Shown here in pieces: positions 19,153-27,769 of a stretch of 64,000 nucleotides of DNA. Position 1 is the first letter of the stretch, and each line of letters starts with the position of its first letter. The notes under the pieces were generated by a model, which was given only the letters and a program-made list of their open reading frames with translations, did no database searches and was not told the origin of the DNA. Source of the DNA: CPC320 sp002684375 (GTDB taxonomy: Bacteria > Pseudomonadota > Alphaproteobacteria > Rhodobacterales > Rhodobacteraceae); the NCBI GenBank assembly GCA_965662545.1, contig CBFIHZ010000002.1, positions 1 to 64,000 of the forward strand, given 5' to 3'. The translations under genes and the position numbers were made by a program.

Positions 19153-19170
19153 ATTATGCGAACGTATAAT
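19153..19170. promoter_or_regulatory. Candidate operator for the BetI-like repressor
   Basis: An imperfect 18-base palindrome, ATTATGCGAACGTATAAT, in which 14 positions are symmetric. It lies 20 bases before the regulator ATG and between two divergent genes. Its GAACGT core recalls the BetI box of E. coli. It is the best candidate for autoregulation and for control of the MBL gene. Confidence 0.5.
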
Positions 19171-19190
19171 ATTGTTGATTTAGGTCAGGC

Positions 19191-19832
19191 ATGCCTCAAA
19201 CACGAAAAAAACATCAACGTCAAACGCCCGGTTTCCGCCGGCAGGCGTTGATTGATGCCACTTTAAATTTGCTCGCCGAGGGTGGGCCAGAGGTGGCAAC
19301 AGTGCGCGTGATTGCGAAAAAGGCTGGGGTTACGCAGGGTTTGATCCGACATTATTTTTCGACCAAAGACGATCTTATTGCTGCCGCTTATGAGCAGCAT
19401 ATGACCCAGATGACCGAGGCAACCAGTGCCGTTTTAGAACAACCGTTTCGCAGTCATTCAGCGCGTTTGGCAGGTTTTGTCACCGCTGCGCTGACCCCGC
19501 CCGTGGTTGATTTGCGCAATGTCGGCCTCTGGGCTGGGTTTTTGCACATGACCCAAACGGACTCGCGGATGCAAAGGGTGCATGCCAGAACTTACCGGGC
19601 TTTCCGAGACCGGCTTGAGAGGCTGATCGTGGTGGCGCTGAAAGCCGCAGATCTGCCACATGACCCCCAGATGTCCCGCCGGTTTGCGATTGCTTGCAAC
19701 GGGGTGATCGATGGCTTGTGGCTTGAAGGCAGTGCTTTGCCCGACGGGTTTGAAAGAGACGAACTGTCCGAAATTGGACTGCAATCGGTTGGGGCGATTA
19801 TCGGTCTCAATCTAAACAAAACAGGAATATAG
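19191..19832 (+). CDS. TetR family transcriptional regulator, BetI-like
   Basis: A 213-residue repressor with an N-terminal TetR helix-turn-helix: RRQALIDATLNLLAEGG, then VRVIAKKAGVTQGLIRHYFS with TKDDLIAAAY. The C-terminal ligand domain resembles BetI (FRDRLERLIVVAL, IDGLWLEGSALP). BetI proteins sense choline or related cations. It ends 1 base before the aruH-type gene start, so it is probably co-transcribed with the aminotransferase, decarboxylase and DDAH genes and may sense an arginine-related cation. A palindrome at 19153-19170 is a plausible binding site. Confidence 0.85.
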   Translation: MPQTRKKHQRQTPGFRRQALIDATLNLLAEGGPEVATVRVIAKKAGVTQGLIRHYFSTKDDLIAAAYEQHMTQMTEATSAVLEQPFRSHSARLAGFVTAALTPPVVDLRNVGLWAGFLHMTQTDSRMQRVHARTYRAFRDRLERLIVVALKAADLPHDPQMSRRFAIACNGVIDGLWLEGSALPDGFERDELSEIGLQSVGAIIGLNLNKTGI

Positions 19833-19833
19833 C

Positions 19834-21033
19834 ATGCGTTACGCGTCAATTACCGAACGGCTGGCTGATCTTGGTGGTGAAAAATGGCTGTTGTATTCGC
19901 TTGCGCGACAAATGGCGCAGGATGGCCGTGACATTATAGAGATGACCATCGGCGAGCCGGATGTGCCTACGCCGCCTGAATTGATCGCGGTGGCCTGCGA
20001 AGCAATGGCGCAAGGACGGACAAAATATTCGAATGGTCGTGGTGAACCAGAGGCACTGCAGGCACTGTCAAAACGGTATACTGCAAGCGCCGGGCGGCCG
20101 ATTTGCGATGATCAAATCCTGTGTTTTCCAGGCACGCAGACCGCCCTTTATGCGGCGCTGATGGCGGTGACAGAAGCCGGAGATGATGTGCTGGTCGGGG
20201 ACCCGATGTATGCCACATATGCTGGGCTAATTGCGGCGAGCGGTGCCCGCATGGTGCCGGTGCCGCTGCGACCAGAAAATGGCTTTCAGATGACGGCTGA
20301 TGATATCGTGTCCAAGCTGACGCCGCGATCGCGAGCGATTTTATTGAACAGTCCGCATAATCCGACCGGGGCGGTGCTGTCAAAACAACGGGTGCAAGAC
20401 ATCGTCGATCTGGCGCAGAAACATGATTTGTGGATTTTGTCAGATGAGGTTTATGACGAGATGCTATTCGTTGGCGCGCGGTTCACCTCGCCGCTGAGTT
20501 TTCCCAACGTGGCAGACAGGGTTGTGGTGGTGTCTTCGATTTCCAAATCTCATGCCGCACCGGGGTTTCGCAGCGGTTGGTCTGTCGGCTCGGCGGAATT
20601 TACCAAACGTCTGCTGCCGCTGGCCGAAACCATGCTGTTTGGCAACCAACCATTTATTGCCGATATGACGGCTGTTGCCTTGTCGCAACCCTCACGGGTG
20701 GCGGCTGATATGCGCCAGAGATTTGCGGGCCGTGCCGGGCGTATGTTTGCCCGGTTGGATGGGGTTGCAGGTCTGCGAGTAAGCCAGCCAGAAGCGGGGA
20801 TGTTCGTGTTGATTGATGTCTCTAAGACGGGTTTGAATGGCGAGGCTTATGCTTATGATTTACTGGAAAAAACGGGTGTTGCTGTTATGCCTGGTTCGGC
20901 GTTTGGTGCAGCGCTGGATGGTTGGGTGAGGGTGGCGCTAACCGTTGAAGACGACGCGTTTGACCGAGCCTGCCAGCGGATTGCGGATCACGCATTGACG
21001 TGCGCGCAAGCTTCAGTCGAGGTGCGGGCATGA
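19834..21033 (+). CDS. aruH: Arginine:pyruvate-type aminotransferase (class I/II, AruH-like)
   Basis: A 399-residue PLP aminotransferase of the aspartate aminotransferase superfamily. Motifs: TIGEPDVPTPPEL, YSNGRGEPEALQALS, NSPHNPTGAVLS, SDEVYDEML and the PLP lysine K238 in SSISKSHAAPGFRSGW. AruH converts arginine and pyruvate to 5-guanidino-2-oxopentanoate and alanine in the arginine transaminase pathway. That assignment rests mainly on the next gene, a 5-guanidino-2-oxopentanoate decarboxylase homologue whose ATG overlaps this stop by 4 bases (ATGA). The length matches known AruH. Another amino acid specificity is possible. Confidence 0.8.
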   Translation: MRYASITERLADLGGEKWLLYSLARQMAQDGRDIIEMTIGEPDVPTPPELIAVACEAMAQGRTKYSNGRGEPEALQALSKRYTASAGRPICDDQILCFPGTQTALYAALMAVTEAGDDVLVGDPMYATYAGLIAASGARMVPVPLRPENGFQMTADDIVSKLTPRSRAILLNSPHNPTGAVLSKQRVQDIVDLAQKHDLWILSDEVYDEMLFVGARFTSPLSFPNVADRVVVVSSISKSHAAPGFRSGWSVGSAEFTKRLLPLAETMLFGNQPFIADMTAVALSQPSRVAADMRQRFAGRAGRMFARLDGVAGLRVSQPEAGMFVLIDVSKTGLNGEAYAYDLLEKTGVAVMPGSAFGAALDGWVRVALTVEDDAFDRACQRIADHALTCAQASVEVRA

Positions 21034-22631
21034 CAAGTATTGGCGAACGACTTGTGCAGGAACTTGCCAGTCGCGGCGTTGAGGTCGTGTTTGGCATTCC
21101 GGGAATGCACACGGTCGAGTTATATCGCGGGCTTGCGGCATCCCCGATCCGCCATGTCACCGCGCGCCACGAACAGGGAGCGGGGTTTATGGCCGATGGT
21201 TATGCCCGTGCCGGGGGGGCAGACCGCGCAATTCCCGGGGTTGCGTTCGTGATCACTGGTCCGGGGTTGACCAACGTGTTGACCGCCATGGCACAAGCCC
21301 GCGCCGACAGCAGCCCGATGCTGGTAATTTCTTCGGTAAACCCGGGCGCAAGTCTGGGGCGAGGTCTGGGGTATCTGCACGAACTGCCCACCCAGCAGGC
21401 AATGATGTCCACCGTTGCGGTATCGTCTTATCACATCAACAGCGCTGAAGATCTTTTGCCAGCCTTGGATGCGGCGTTTGATCACTTTGCACATCAGCGC
21501 GGCGGGCCGATTCATATTGAATTGCCGGTGGATGTTTTGGCTTTGCCCTTTACGGCAAAGGCGCGCCCCGTAGCCGGCCGTATGGAAACATATGAATTCG
21601 ATGTTGCCGCGGTTATGGCCCGGCTTGAACACGCCAAAACCCCGGTTATTCTGGCGGGCGGCGGGGCAAAGGGCTGTGATAAGGCGCTTATTGCGCTTGC
21701 TGAACGTTTGAATGCACCGGTAGTGATGACGATCAATGCTCGTGGCTTGATGCACGGTCATCCGTTGGGTGTCCCTGCCAGCCCGACACTGGGCGCAACC
21801 CGTGATCTGATCAGCGAGGCCGATTTGATACTGGCGTTGGGAACCGAATTGGGACCAACTGATTATGACCATTACGGAGATCACAGGATGCCGCCTCTGG
21901 CCCAGATGATCCGTGTTGATATTTGTCCAGACCAGTTGGCGCGCCACGCGGCGGCGGTTACCATCTGCAGCCCGTTGGAGATGGTTCTGCCTGATCTGGT
22001 GGCGGCACTGGCAAGCGCGCCTGCCCTAGACAAAGGTGATGGGAGGGCGCGGGCGGCGCAGACACGTGCTGCGGCATGGGAGGAGATCGGGCCGGCGATG
22101 CGCCGACAGACCGTGCTTTTGAATGCGCTACGTGGCCTTTGCCCGAAGGCGATCTTTGTGGGCGATTCCACTCAACCGGTCTATGCGGGTAACCTGTATT
22201 ATGATCACGACAGGCCCGGCGGGTGGTTTAATGCCGCCAGCGGGTTTGGTGCTTTGGGCTTTGCTATTCCCGCCGCGACCGGCGTGGCGCTGGCACAACC
22301 TGACACTCGGGTGATTTGCATTACCGGGGATGGCGGGGCGCAGTTCACGTTGCCGGAGCTCATGGTTGCTGTCGATGAGAAACTTCCGGTATTGTTTTTG
22401 ATCTGGAACAATGCAGGCTACGGCGAGATCGACACCTCAATGCAAGCAGCTGGGGTAACGGTGGTTGGCTGTGATCCAACGCCCCCTGATTTTGAATATA
22501 TTGCAAAGGCCTGTGGCATTCCGTTTGCACGCTGCGCCATGATCCCTGCGGCAGTCACGGCCGCGGTACGCGGCTTTCTGAGCCATGATGGTCCAGCCAT
22601 AATTGAAATTGATATGTTAACCGACGCGTGA
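21030..22631 (+). CDS. aruI: ThDP-dependent 5-guanidino-2-oxopentanoate decarboxylase-like (AruI)
   Basis: A 533-residue thiamine diphosphate enzyme of the acetolactate synthase/decarboxylase family. The N-terminus has GVEVVFGIPGMHTVELYRGL and RHEQGAGFMADGYARA, with the ThDP-activating glutamate E48. The C-terminal cofactor motif runs from GDGGAQFT to WNNAGYGEI. This is the pattern of AruI, which decarboxylates 5-guanidino-2-oxopentanoate to 4-guanidinobutanal. The ATG at 21030 overlaps the aruH stop; the open frame continues upstream to a GTG at 21000 that I reject because of the coupling. No 4-guanidinobutanal dehydrogenase or guanidinobutyrase is in the window. Confidence 0.82.
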   Translation: MTSIGERLVQELASRGVEVVFGIPGMHTVELYRGLAASPIRHVTARHEQGAGFMADGYARAGGADRAIPGVAFVITGPGLTNVLTAMAQARADSSPMLVISSVNPGASLGRGLGYLHELPTQQAMMSTVAVSSYHINSAEDLLPALDAAFDHFAHQRGGPIHIELPVDVLALPFTAKARPVAGRMETYEFDVAAVMARLEHAKTPVILAGGGAKGCDKALIALAERLNAPVVMTINARGLMHGHPLGVPASPTLGATRDLISEADLILALGTELGPTDYDHYGDHRMPPLAQMIRVDICPDQLARHAAAVTICSPLEMVLPDLVAALASAPALDKGDGRARAAQTRAAAWEEIGPAMRRQTVLLNALRGLCPKAIFVGDSTQPVYAGNLYYDHDRPGGWFNAASGFGALGFAIPAATGVALAQPDTRVICITGDGGAQFTLPELMVAVDEKLPVLFLIWNNAGYGEIDTSMQAAGVTVVGCDPTPPDFEYIAKACGIPFARCAMIPAAVTAAVRGFLSHDGPAIIEIDMLTDA

Positions 22632-22660
22632 TGTCGGTCAGAAGCGAGAGCTAAAACCAG

Positions 22661-23458
22661 ATGCATAACCCTGCCTATACCTTCACCCATGCGATCTTAC
22701 GTCTGCCGTCACGCAGCGTTGTTGACGGGTTGCGCGCTGCAGATATTGGCACGCCCGATTTTGCCAAAATGCGGCGTGACCATCAGCATTATAGCGCTGT
22801 CTTGCGGGAAACTGGGGCTGAGATCATTGAGTTGCCGGCGCTTGAAGCCTATCCCGATTCGGTGTTTGTCGAGGATACGGCGCTGTGCCTGCCGCAAGGG
22901 GCAATCCTGATGCGCTCTGGTGCGCCGACGCGGGCAGGCGAGGTGGCGCAGATGGCCCCGGTGCTGCGGGGGCTGTATGATGAGGTGCTGGAAATCTCTG
23001 GTCCGGGCTGTATCGAAGGCGGTGATATACTGACCACCGGACGAGAGGTTCTGGTGGGCTTGTCAGAGCGGACAAACCGGGCAGGGGTTTCAGAACTGGC
23101 GCAATTGCTTGAGCGCTGGGGGTATCGGTTGCGTTGGATTGAAATTCCGCAAGGTGTTTTGCACTTTAAAACGGATTGTTCGCTTTTGGATAATGAGACG
23201 ATTTTAAGCACGCCAAGACTGGCCGCCAGCGGCTGCTTTTCGGATTATCGGGTGATCTATACTGCCGAGGGCGAAGAGGCGGGCGCCAATGCCATCCGCT
23301 TTAACAGTCTGGTCTTGATGGCTGCTGGATTTCCCAAAACAGCCCAGCGTTTGCGACAGGCGGGCTATGACGTGCGTGAGATTAACAACAGCGAATGTGC
23401 CAAGCTGGATGGCGGGATGTCATGTCTGTCTTTGCGGTTGAGCCCCCAAGCAAACTGA
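22661..23458 (+). CDS. Dimethylarginine dimethylaminohydrolase family protein (DDAH-like)
   Basis: A 265-residue guanidino-modifying enzyme of the pentein fold. Catalytic residues are visible: H168 in VLHFKTDCSLLD, nucleophile C255 in GGMSCLSLR, and acidic residues in DSVFVEDTA (69-72) and CIEGGD (119-122). DDAH hydrolyses N-omega-methylarginines to citrulline plus methylamine or dimethylamine. It follows aruI by 29 bases on the same strand. This suggests that methylated arginine, or a guanidino product of the AruH/AruI route, is its substrate. The active site is intact and the length normal. Confidence 0.85.
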   Translation: MHNPAYTFTHAILRLPSRSVVDGLRAADIGTPDFAKMRRDHQHYSAVLRETGAEIIELPALEAYPDSVFVEDTALCLPQGAILMRSGAPTRAGEVAQMAPVLRGLYDEVLEISGPGCIEGGDILTTGREVLVGLSERTNRAGVSELAQLLERWGYRLRWIEIPQGVLHFKTDCSLLDNETILSTPRLAASGCFSDYRVIYTAEGEEAGANAIRFNSLVLMAAGFPKTAQRLRQAGYDVREINNSECAKLDGGMSCLSLRLSPQAN

Positions 23459-23589
23459 CTGTAAAGTCATATGTGTCTGAGACTTTTAACTCAGGCCAAG
23501 CTATTCAAATTTATCTTAAAAGTTTCAAGTCACCGTTAGCTGATGCCTTTGGAATAAAGATTGAGCAGGGCAATGTGGAAGTTTGCGCG

Positions 23590-24405
23590 TCAGATGATTG
23601 CCCCGCGTACTTTGGCTGAAACCCATTCAGAAATAACTACAGCCACTAAAATAACAAGTAGTATTAAGGAGACTTGAGGCCACGCTAAAACATTTAAAGA
23701 TGCAGAAAGTTGCAGCCCAATCCCACCCGCGCCTACCAAACCAAGCACCGTACTCTCCCGAATATTAATATCCCACCGAAAGACCGCTATTCCAGCAAAT
23801 GCCGGTAATATCTGAGGCACGATACCATAAGCCATAACTTGCCAGCGTGAAGCTCCAGTCGCGGTAATTGCTTCAACTTGAGCTTCGTCTATCTCTTCGA
23901 TCGCCTCATAAAGGAGCTTGGCGCAAAACCCAATTGATCGGATAGCGATGGCAATAACGCCGGCGAACACTCCTGGTCCTATAATTGCAATGAGCAGTAA
24001 TGCCCAAATCAGAGAGTTGATGGAACGGGTCGAGACAATGATAATCAGTGCGATTGGTCTAATGAATAACCGAGAGGGTGTCGTATTGCTGGCTGCGAGG
24101 AATGCCACTGGTATGGCGAGGACAAGAGCAAATATCGTGCCCAAAGTCGCGATATTAAGTGTGTCCCAAATAGGTTTCCCAAGCTGGGTAATATATTCCC
24201 ATTTTGGTGGAGTAGCACGTGACCATATGTCGTTCGCGATACGTGGTGCATCCCAGACAAAAAACCATGTCGTTGTGTTGGATATTTGCTGCCAGCAATA
24301 AGCAAAAGTTGCTATGCCGATTAACCAGAGAATCCAATGAAAGAGGCTTTCGCGACCGCTACGCCGCTGCCATAATTTTAAATTATTTACATCGCGTATT
24401 GGCAT
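23590..24405 (-). CDS. phnE: Phosphonate-type ABC transporter permease (second PhnE)
   Basis: A 271-residue inner-membrane permease with about six hydrophobic helices and the binding-protein-dependent transport loop EAITATGASRWQVMAYGIVPQ followed by a conserved GLVGAGGIGLQL. This is PhnE-like. Its ATG shares one base with the stop of the first permease (TAATG), so the two are coupled and probably form a heterodimer. It is the last gene of the cluster and convergent with the DDAH gene 131 bases away. Family members import phosphonate, phosphite or phosphate; the substrate is not fixed by sequence. Confidence 0.9.
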   Translation of the reverse strand: MPIRDVNNLKLWQRRSGRESLFHWILWLIGIATFAYCWQQISNTTTWFFVWDAPRIANDIWSRATPPKWEYITQLGKPIWDTLNIATLGTIFALVLAIPVAFLAASNTTPSRLFIRPIALIIIVSTRSINSLIWALLLIAIIGPGVFAGVIAIAIRSIGFCAKLLYEAIEEIDEAQVEAITATGASRWQVMAYGIVPQILPAFAGIAVFRWDINIRESTVLGLVGAGGIGLQLSASLNVLAWPQVSLILLVILVAVVISEWVSAKVRGAII

Positions 24406-25226
24406 TACTGAACCCTTGATCGAACTGCGCTAGAAGAATATTCCAGCGCCATGACTATGGCTATAATAATCAACAAAATTGCTGCTGCTGTGTCGTACTC
24501 ATAGCGGTCAAACGCAGTATTAAGGGTTGCACCGATGCCTCCGGCTCCAACTAGGCCGAGTATAGCACTTTCGCGAAAATTTATATCTAATCGATACACG
24601 CTGAGTCCGATGAGACGGGGCATCACCTGAGGTTGTACACCGTAATTGATCCATTGGGTCCACCGTGCGCCTGAAGCTTTAATCGCCTCAGCCTGTACCC
24701 GGTCCATACTTTCGATATCCTCAGCCAATAATTTTGCCAGAAAACCGATGGTCGCAAAACTAAGTGTGAGGAAGCCGGCCAAGGGGCCAAACCCAAAAAT
24801 TGCAACTAATAGGATAGCCACAATGATTTCTTGTAGCGCGCGACTGATGGCGATGATGCCTCGGCAAACTAAGTATATAGGCAACGGTGCTAAATTGCGT
24901 GCAGCCCCCAGTGCGATTGGGATCGAAATGGCGATCCCAACGACAGAGGAAGCCACAGTTATGACTATACTTTCAAAAATACCTTCCCAAATATCGGCAG
25001 ACCTTGATGTAAAATCAGGGTTAGTAAACGCCAAAATAAATTTTTTACCGCGTTCTAGACCCACGTAGACCCGCGACCAATTTACTTCAATCGTCATGTA
25101 AGCTAATATGAGATATATTATAAAGGCACTAAACAGTGCCCAGCGAAGCCATTTTCGCCCCACCAACGGTGGTTTATTCCAAGGTTTGCCTATCTTTTTT
25201 TGGACGTCAAAAGTATTATTACTCAT
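24405..25226 (-). CDS. phnE: Phosphonate-type ABC transporter permease (first PhnE)
   Basis: A 273-residue permease with a hydrophobic anchor near residues 28-45 and further helices. The EAA loop reads EAIKASGARWTQWINYGVQP and is followed by ESAILGLVGAGGIGATLN. It resembles the downstream permease and arose by duplication, a common arrangement in phnDCEE clusters. The start overlaps the phnC stop by 4 bases (ATGA). Base composition looks more AT-rich than the neighbouring arginine and ugp clusters, in line with the rest of the phn genes. Confidence 0.9.
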   Translation of the reverse strand: MSNNTFDVQKKIGKPWNKPPLVGRKWLRWALFSAFIIYLILAYMTIEVNWSRVYVGLERGKKFILAFTNPDFTSRSADIWEGIFESIVITVASSVVGIAISIPIALGAARNLAPLPIYLVCRGIIAISRALQEIIVAILLVAIFGFGPLAGFLTLSFATIGFLAKLLAEDIESMDRVQAEAIKASGARWTQWINYGVQPQVMPRLIGLSVYRLDINFRESAILGLVGAGGIGATLNTAFDRYEYDTAAAILLIIIAIVMALEYSSSAVRSRVQ

Positions 25227-26014
25227 TGCAAGGCCACGTCGTTTTCGTCGTCGACATGCTCAATGGTTGCCTCCCAATCTTCCTCTCCATAGATTGCTGT
25301 TAACACATTTGGCGTTAGACCAGCCGGTGGTCCGTCAAATTCGACAGCGCCAAGGCGTAGTCCAATTACACGTTGAACAAACATTTGCGCCAGAGCGACA
25401 TCATGAATGTTAATGATAGCAGCTAATCCACGCTCTTTGCAAAGCTCACAAATTAATCGCATTATTTGGCGCGACGTCTTAGGGTCCAACGATGCGGTGG
25501 GCTCATCCACTAATAACAATGCAGGGTTTTGGATCAAAGCGCGGCAGATACCAATCCTCTGTCGCTGCCCACCTGACAGTTCATCTGCACGTTTGTCAGC
25601 CATATGAGCCAAGTCTACCCGGTCAAGCAATCGAAAAGCCTCATCGACATCAGATTGTGGAAATTTACGCAAGTAACTACGCCAAAAGCCAACATAACCC
25701 AAACGTCCTGAAAGGACGTTTTCCATTACCGTCAGTCTTTCAACCAGTGCGTATTCTTGAAAAATCATCCCCATGCGTCGACGTTCACGCCGCAAGCCAC
25801 TCGATGACAGACGTGTTAATTCGACATTACCCAGATACACCTTGCCTGATGTTGGCTCGACTAAACGATTTATACAACGGATCAAAGTCGATTTTCCCGC
25901 TCCTGAGGGACCGATTAGAGCCAAAACTTGACCTTCTGGGATTTCTATATCCACTGCTTGCAAAGCTTGGTCACCAGTTTTGTAGGTTTTAACAAGTTTT
26001 TCAAGCCGCAGCAT
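25223..26014 (-). CDS. phnC: Phosphonate ABC transporter ATP-binding protein
   Basis: A 263-residue cytoplasmic ATPase. Walker A is GPSGAGKST, the signature is LSGGQRQRIGICRAL, Walker B is ALLLVDEPTAS, and the switch histidine is in IINIHDVALAQ. The length and order place it with PhnC, which powers the two permeases. It is separated from phnD by a 78-base gap that holds a strong hairpin, and it is coupled to the first phnE by ATGA. All motifs are intact. Confidence 0.92.
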   Translation of the reverse strand: MLRLEKLVKTYKTGDQALQAVDIEIPEGQVLALIGPSGAGKSTLIRCINRLVEPTSGKVYLGNVELTRLSSSGLRRERRRMGMIFQEYALVERLTVMENVLSGRLGYVGFWRSYLRKFPQSDVDEAFRLLDRVDLAHMADKRADELSGGQRQRIGICRALIQNPALLLVDEPTASLDPKTSRQIMRLICELCKERGLAAIINIHDVALAQMFVQRVIGLRLGAVEFDGPPAGLTPNVLTAIYGEEDWEATIEHVDDENDVALQ

Positions 26015-26046
26015 GAAACTCTCCGCTTTAATTATTAAAAACGCAT

Positions 26047-26071
26047 TGAGCGGACCCTGCAGGTCCGCTCA
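26047..26071 (-). terminator. Intercistronic hairpin between phnD and phnC
   Basis: Perfect 10-bp stem TGAGCGGACC (26047-26056) with GGTCCGCTCA (26062-26071) and a 5-base loop. Read on the minus strand, it is followed after 5 bases (ATGCG) by TTTTT. It probably protects the phnD message or lets only part of transcription continue into phnCEE. Confidence 0.65.
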
Positions 26072-26092
26072 GATGTTTTGATTTGCCAGTTT

Positions 26093-27067
26093 TTACTCGC
26101 AAGCGTAGCTTACGCCATTCGCCGAATCAATCTTGCGGATTACGTCCCAAAAACTTTGATAAGTCATCTCTATAAACTGAGCTTCTTTAGACTTAGAAAA
26201 TTCTTTTTCTAGAGAAGTACCTGCCCATTCAAAGTTAAAGAAAGCATTGCGAATTTTATTCTGCAGTTCAGGCTTTAGGTTGTAAACGACACCAAAACCA
26301 GTTGTAGGAAAGGTCTGTGATTTGTATATTGTAATGACGTCACCCTCTTTTATAACGTCACGGCTAACCATCCGGTGAATGACTTTGTTCGCGACCGAAG
26401 CTGCCATGTAGTCCTTATTCGCTACTCCTAGGATGGAATTGTCATGCTTTCCGGAAAATGCTGGTGTGAAGTCTCGATCAGGCAACATGTCAAATTCACC
26501 TTTTAAGATGGCTGACGGCGCTTTAAAACCCGAATTAGAAGTTGGAGAAGTGAAAGCTAGTTGCTTACCCTTAATATCCGCTACGGTTTTGATGCCACTC
26601 CCAGGATAAGTGATTATTTCCATCTCATAGCCAAAACTGCCGTCTTCGGATGCCATAATCGTGAAGGGACTGAAACCCGCACAATTTACAGCCAAAGGGT
26701 TTGATCCTGTGTTGAACCCAGCAATGTGTAAGCGACCTGAACGCATAGCCTCAATTTGGGCAGCATTACTCTGAACTGGAAAGAAAACGACCTTTTTATT
26801 TGTTTCTTTCTCAAGATGATCTAAAAAATCAGCCCAAGCAGTTTTGTAAACGGCCGGATCTTCGACTGGAGTGTAGGCGAAAATGAGTGTATCAGGGTCA
26901 ATCTGCTTGGATACATCTGTGGGCGTATCCGCCACTAGATCCCCGTCAATGTCACAAAAACGTTTATCTAAGTCACCTCTGGAACAGTCTGCTGCCACGG
27001 GTAAAGACCAGAGCGCGAAACCTACGGCAACTGCAGACACTGATATTTTTTTTACTACTTTTAGCAT
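26093..27067 (-). CDS. phnD: Phosphonate-type ABC transporter substrate-binding protein
   Basis: A 324-residue periplasmic protein with a signal peptide (KKISVSAVAVGFALWSLPVAA, cut near AA-DC). The mature part has the PhnD family pattern: LIFAYTPVEDP, YKTAWADFLDHLEKETNKKV, AMRSGRLHIAGFNTGSNP and AFTSPTSNSGFKAPSAILKG. The binding-loop motif TSxTSxSG in PhnD relatives holds the phosphonate or phosphite group. A GGGAGG site lies 6 bases before the ATG. No C-P lyase, phosphonatase or phosphite dehydrogenase is in the window, so the transported compound cannot be inferred from catabolic neighbours. Confidence 0.9.
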   Translation of the reverse strand: MLKVVKKISVSAVAVGFALWSLPVAADCSRGDLDKRFCDIDGDLVADTPTDVSKQIDPDTLIFAYTPVEDPAVYKTAWADFLDHLEKETNKKVVFFPVQSNAAQIEAMRSGRLHIAGFNTGSNPLAVNCAGFSPFTIMASEDGSFGYEMEIITYPGSGIKTVADIKGKQLAFTSPTSNSGFKAPSAILKGEFDMLPDRDFTPAFSGKHDNSILGVANKDYMAASVANKVIHRMVSRDVIKEGDVITIYKSQTFPTTGFGVVYNLKPELQNKIRNAFFNFEWAGTSLEKEFSKSKEAQFIEMTYQSFWDVIRKIDSANGVSYACE

Positions 27068-27224
27068 TACTTTCCTCCCTTATGTGATAAAAAAGCTTAC
27101 AAATAGAAATTGTAATAAGCAATTCAAAAATAATAAAATTTTAATGAAGAATTTAGAAATCTAAATTAAAAGTTATACGATGCGTCGACTATTTAAAGAT
27201 GGAGAACTAATTTAAAAAACAAAA

Positions 27225-27769
27225 ATCTTGCAAGATCGTGGTACCGCGTCGAAGTTACTGCAACACGAAAGATTGTTTGCCACTCTTCGTCGGGGAAAGG
27301 TCTCAAAGTCTTGCGCCTTCTCAGAGCGTATGACCATCTGCAAAATCTATTGTTCTATAACCTTCACGGTACCTTGCAACTTAGGTGCGCGTGGTCACCG
27401 CCAACGAATATTTGGTGCAGTAAGAGATAGTACGCGGCTAATGCCTGCAGATGGATCTCGAACCTCACGAGAAATCTGGTCGTATAAATAACAATTTGAC
27501 GTTTACGGCTCTTGTTTCTTTTTCCGCCGTCCTATCCTCCAATCATTTTCTGTTTTTTTTAAATATTGATAATCGATGACCCCGGTTGCGGGTTGAACGT
27601 GTCGGCCCTCCGCAAGGCGCGCAGTTCCCATCAGTTCTCGATTCATCTTATGGAGCAAGCCATCATTGCGCCTAGCGTAAAAATTGCCGCAGACGGTAAA
27701 AACCGTTAGAAAGTCTTTATGCAGTATGCGCCTTTGGCTAGCCTGTCGTCGGGACAAAGAAAGACGCAA
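27225..27769 (-). pseudogene. Decayed IS5-family transposase
   Basis: Degenerate DDE transposase. The frame 27503-27769 contains a TVFTVCGNFYARRNDGLL segment matching the IS5 TVYxxFxxWRxDGxx block, and GVIDYQYLKKTEN matching the AVIDSQSVKTTE block with the first catalytic Asp. The open frame ends at a stop, but an adjacent frame continues KSRKRQIVIYT, the KGRKRHIVVDT block, showing a frameshift near 27510. Further along, SEKAQDFETFPRRRVANNL matches the GFEVLPRRWVVERT block near the C-terminus, with the catalytic glutamate region mutated. I could not find terminal inverted repeats. It is inactive and old. Confidence 0.72.

Noticed and set aside
23395..23619. 74-codon frame after the DDAH gene
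   Set aside because: It overlaps the DDAH end and the convergent permease end; no independent support.
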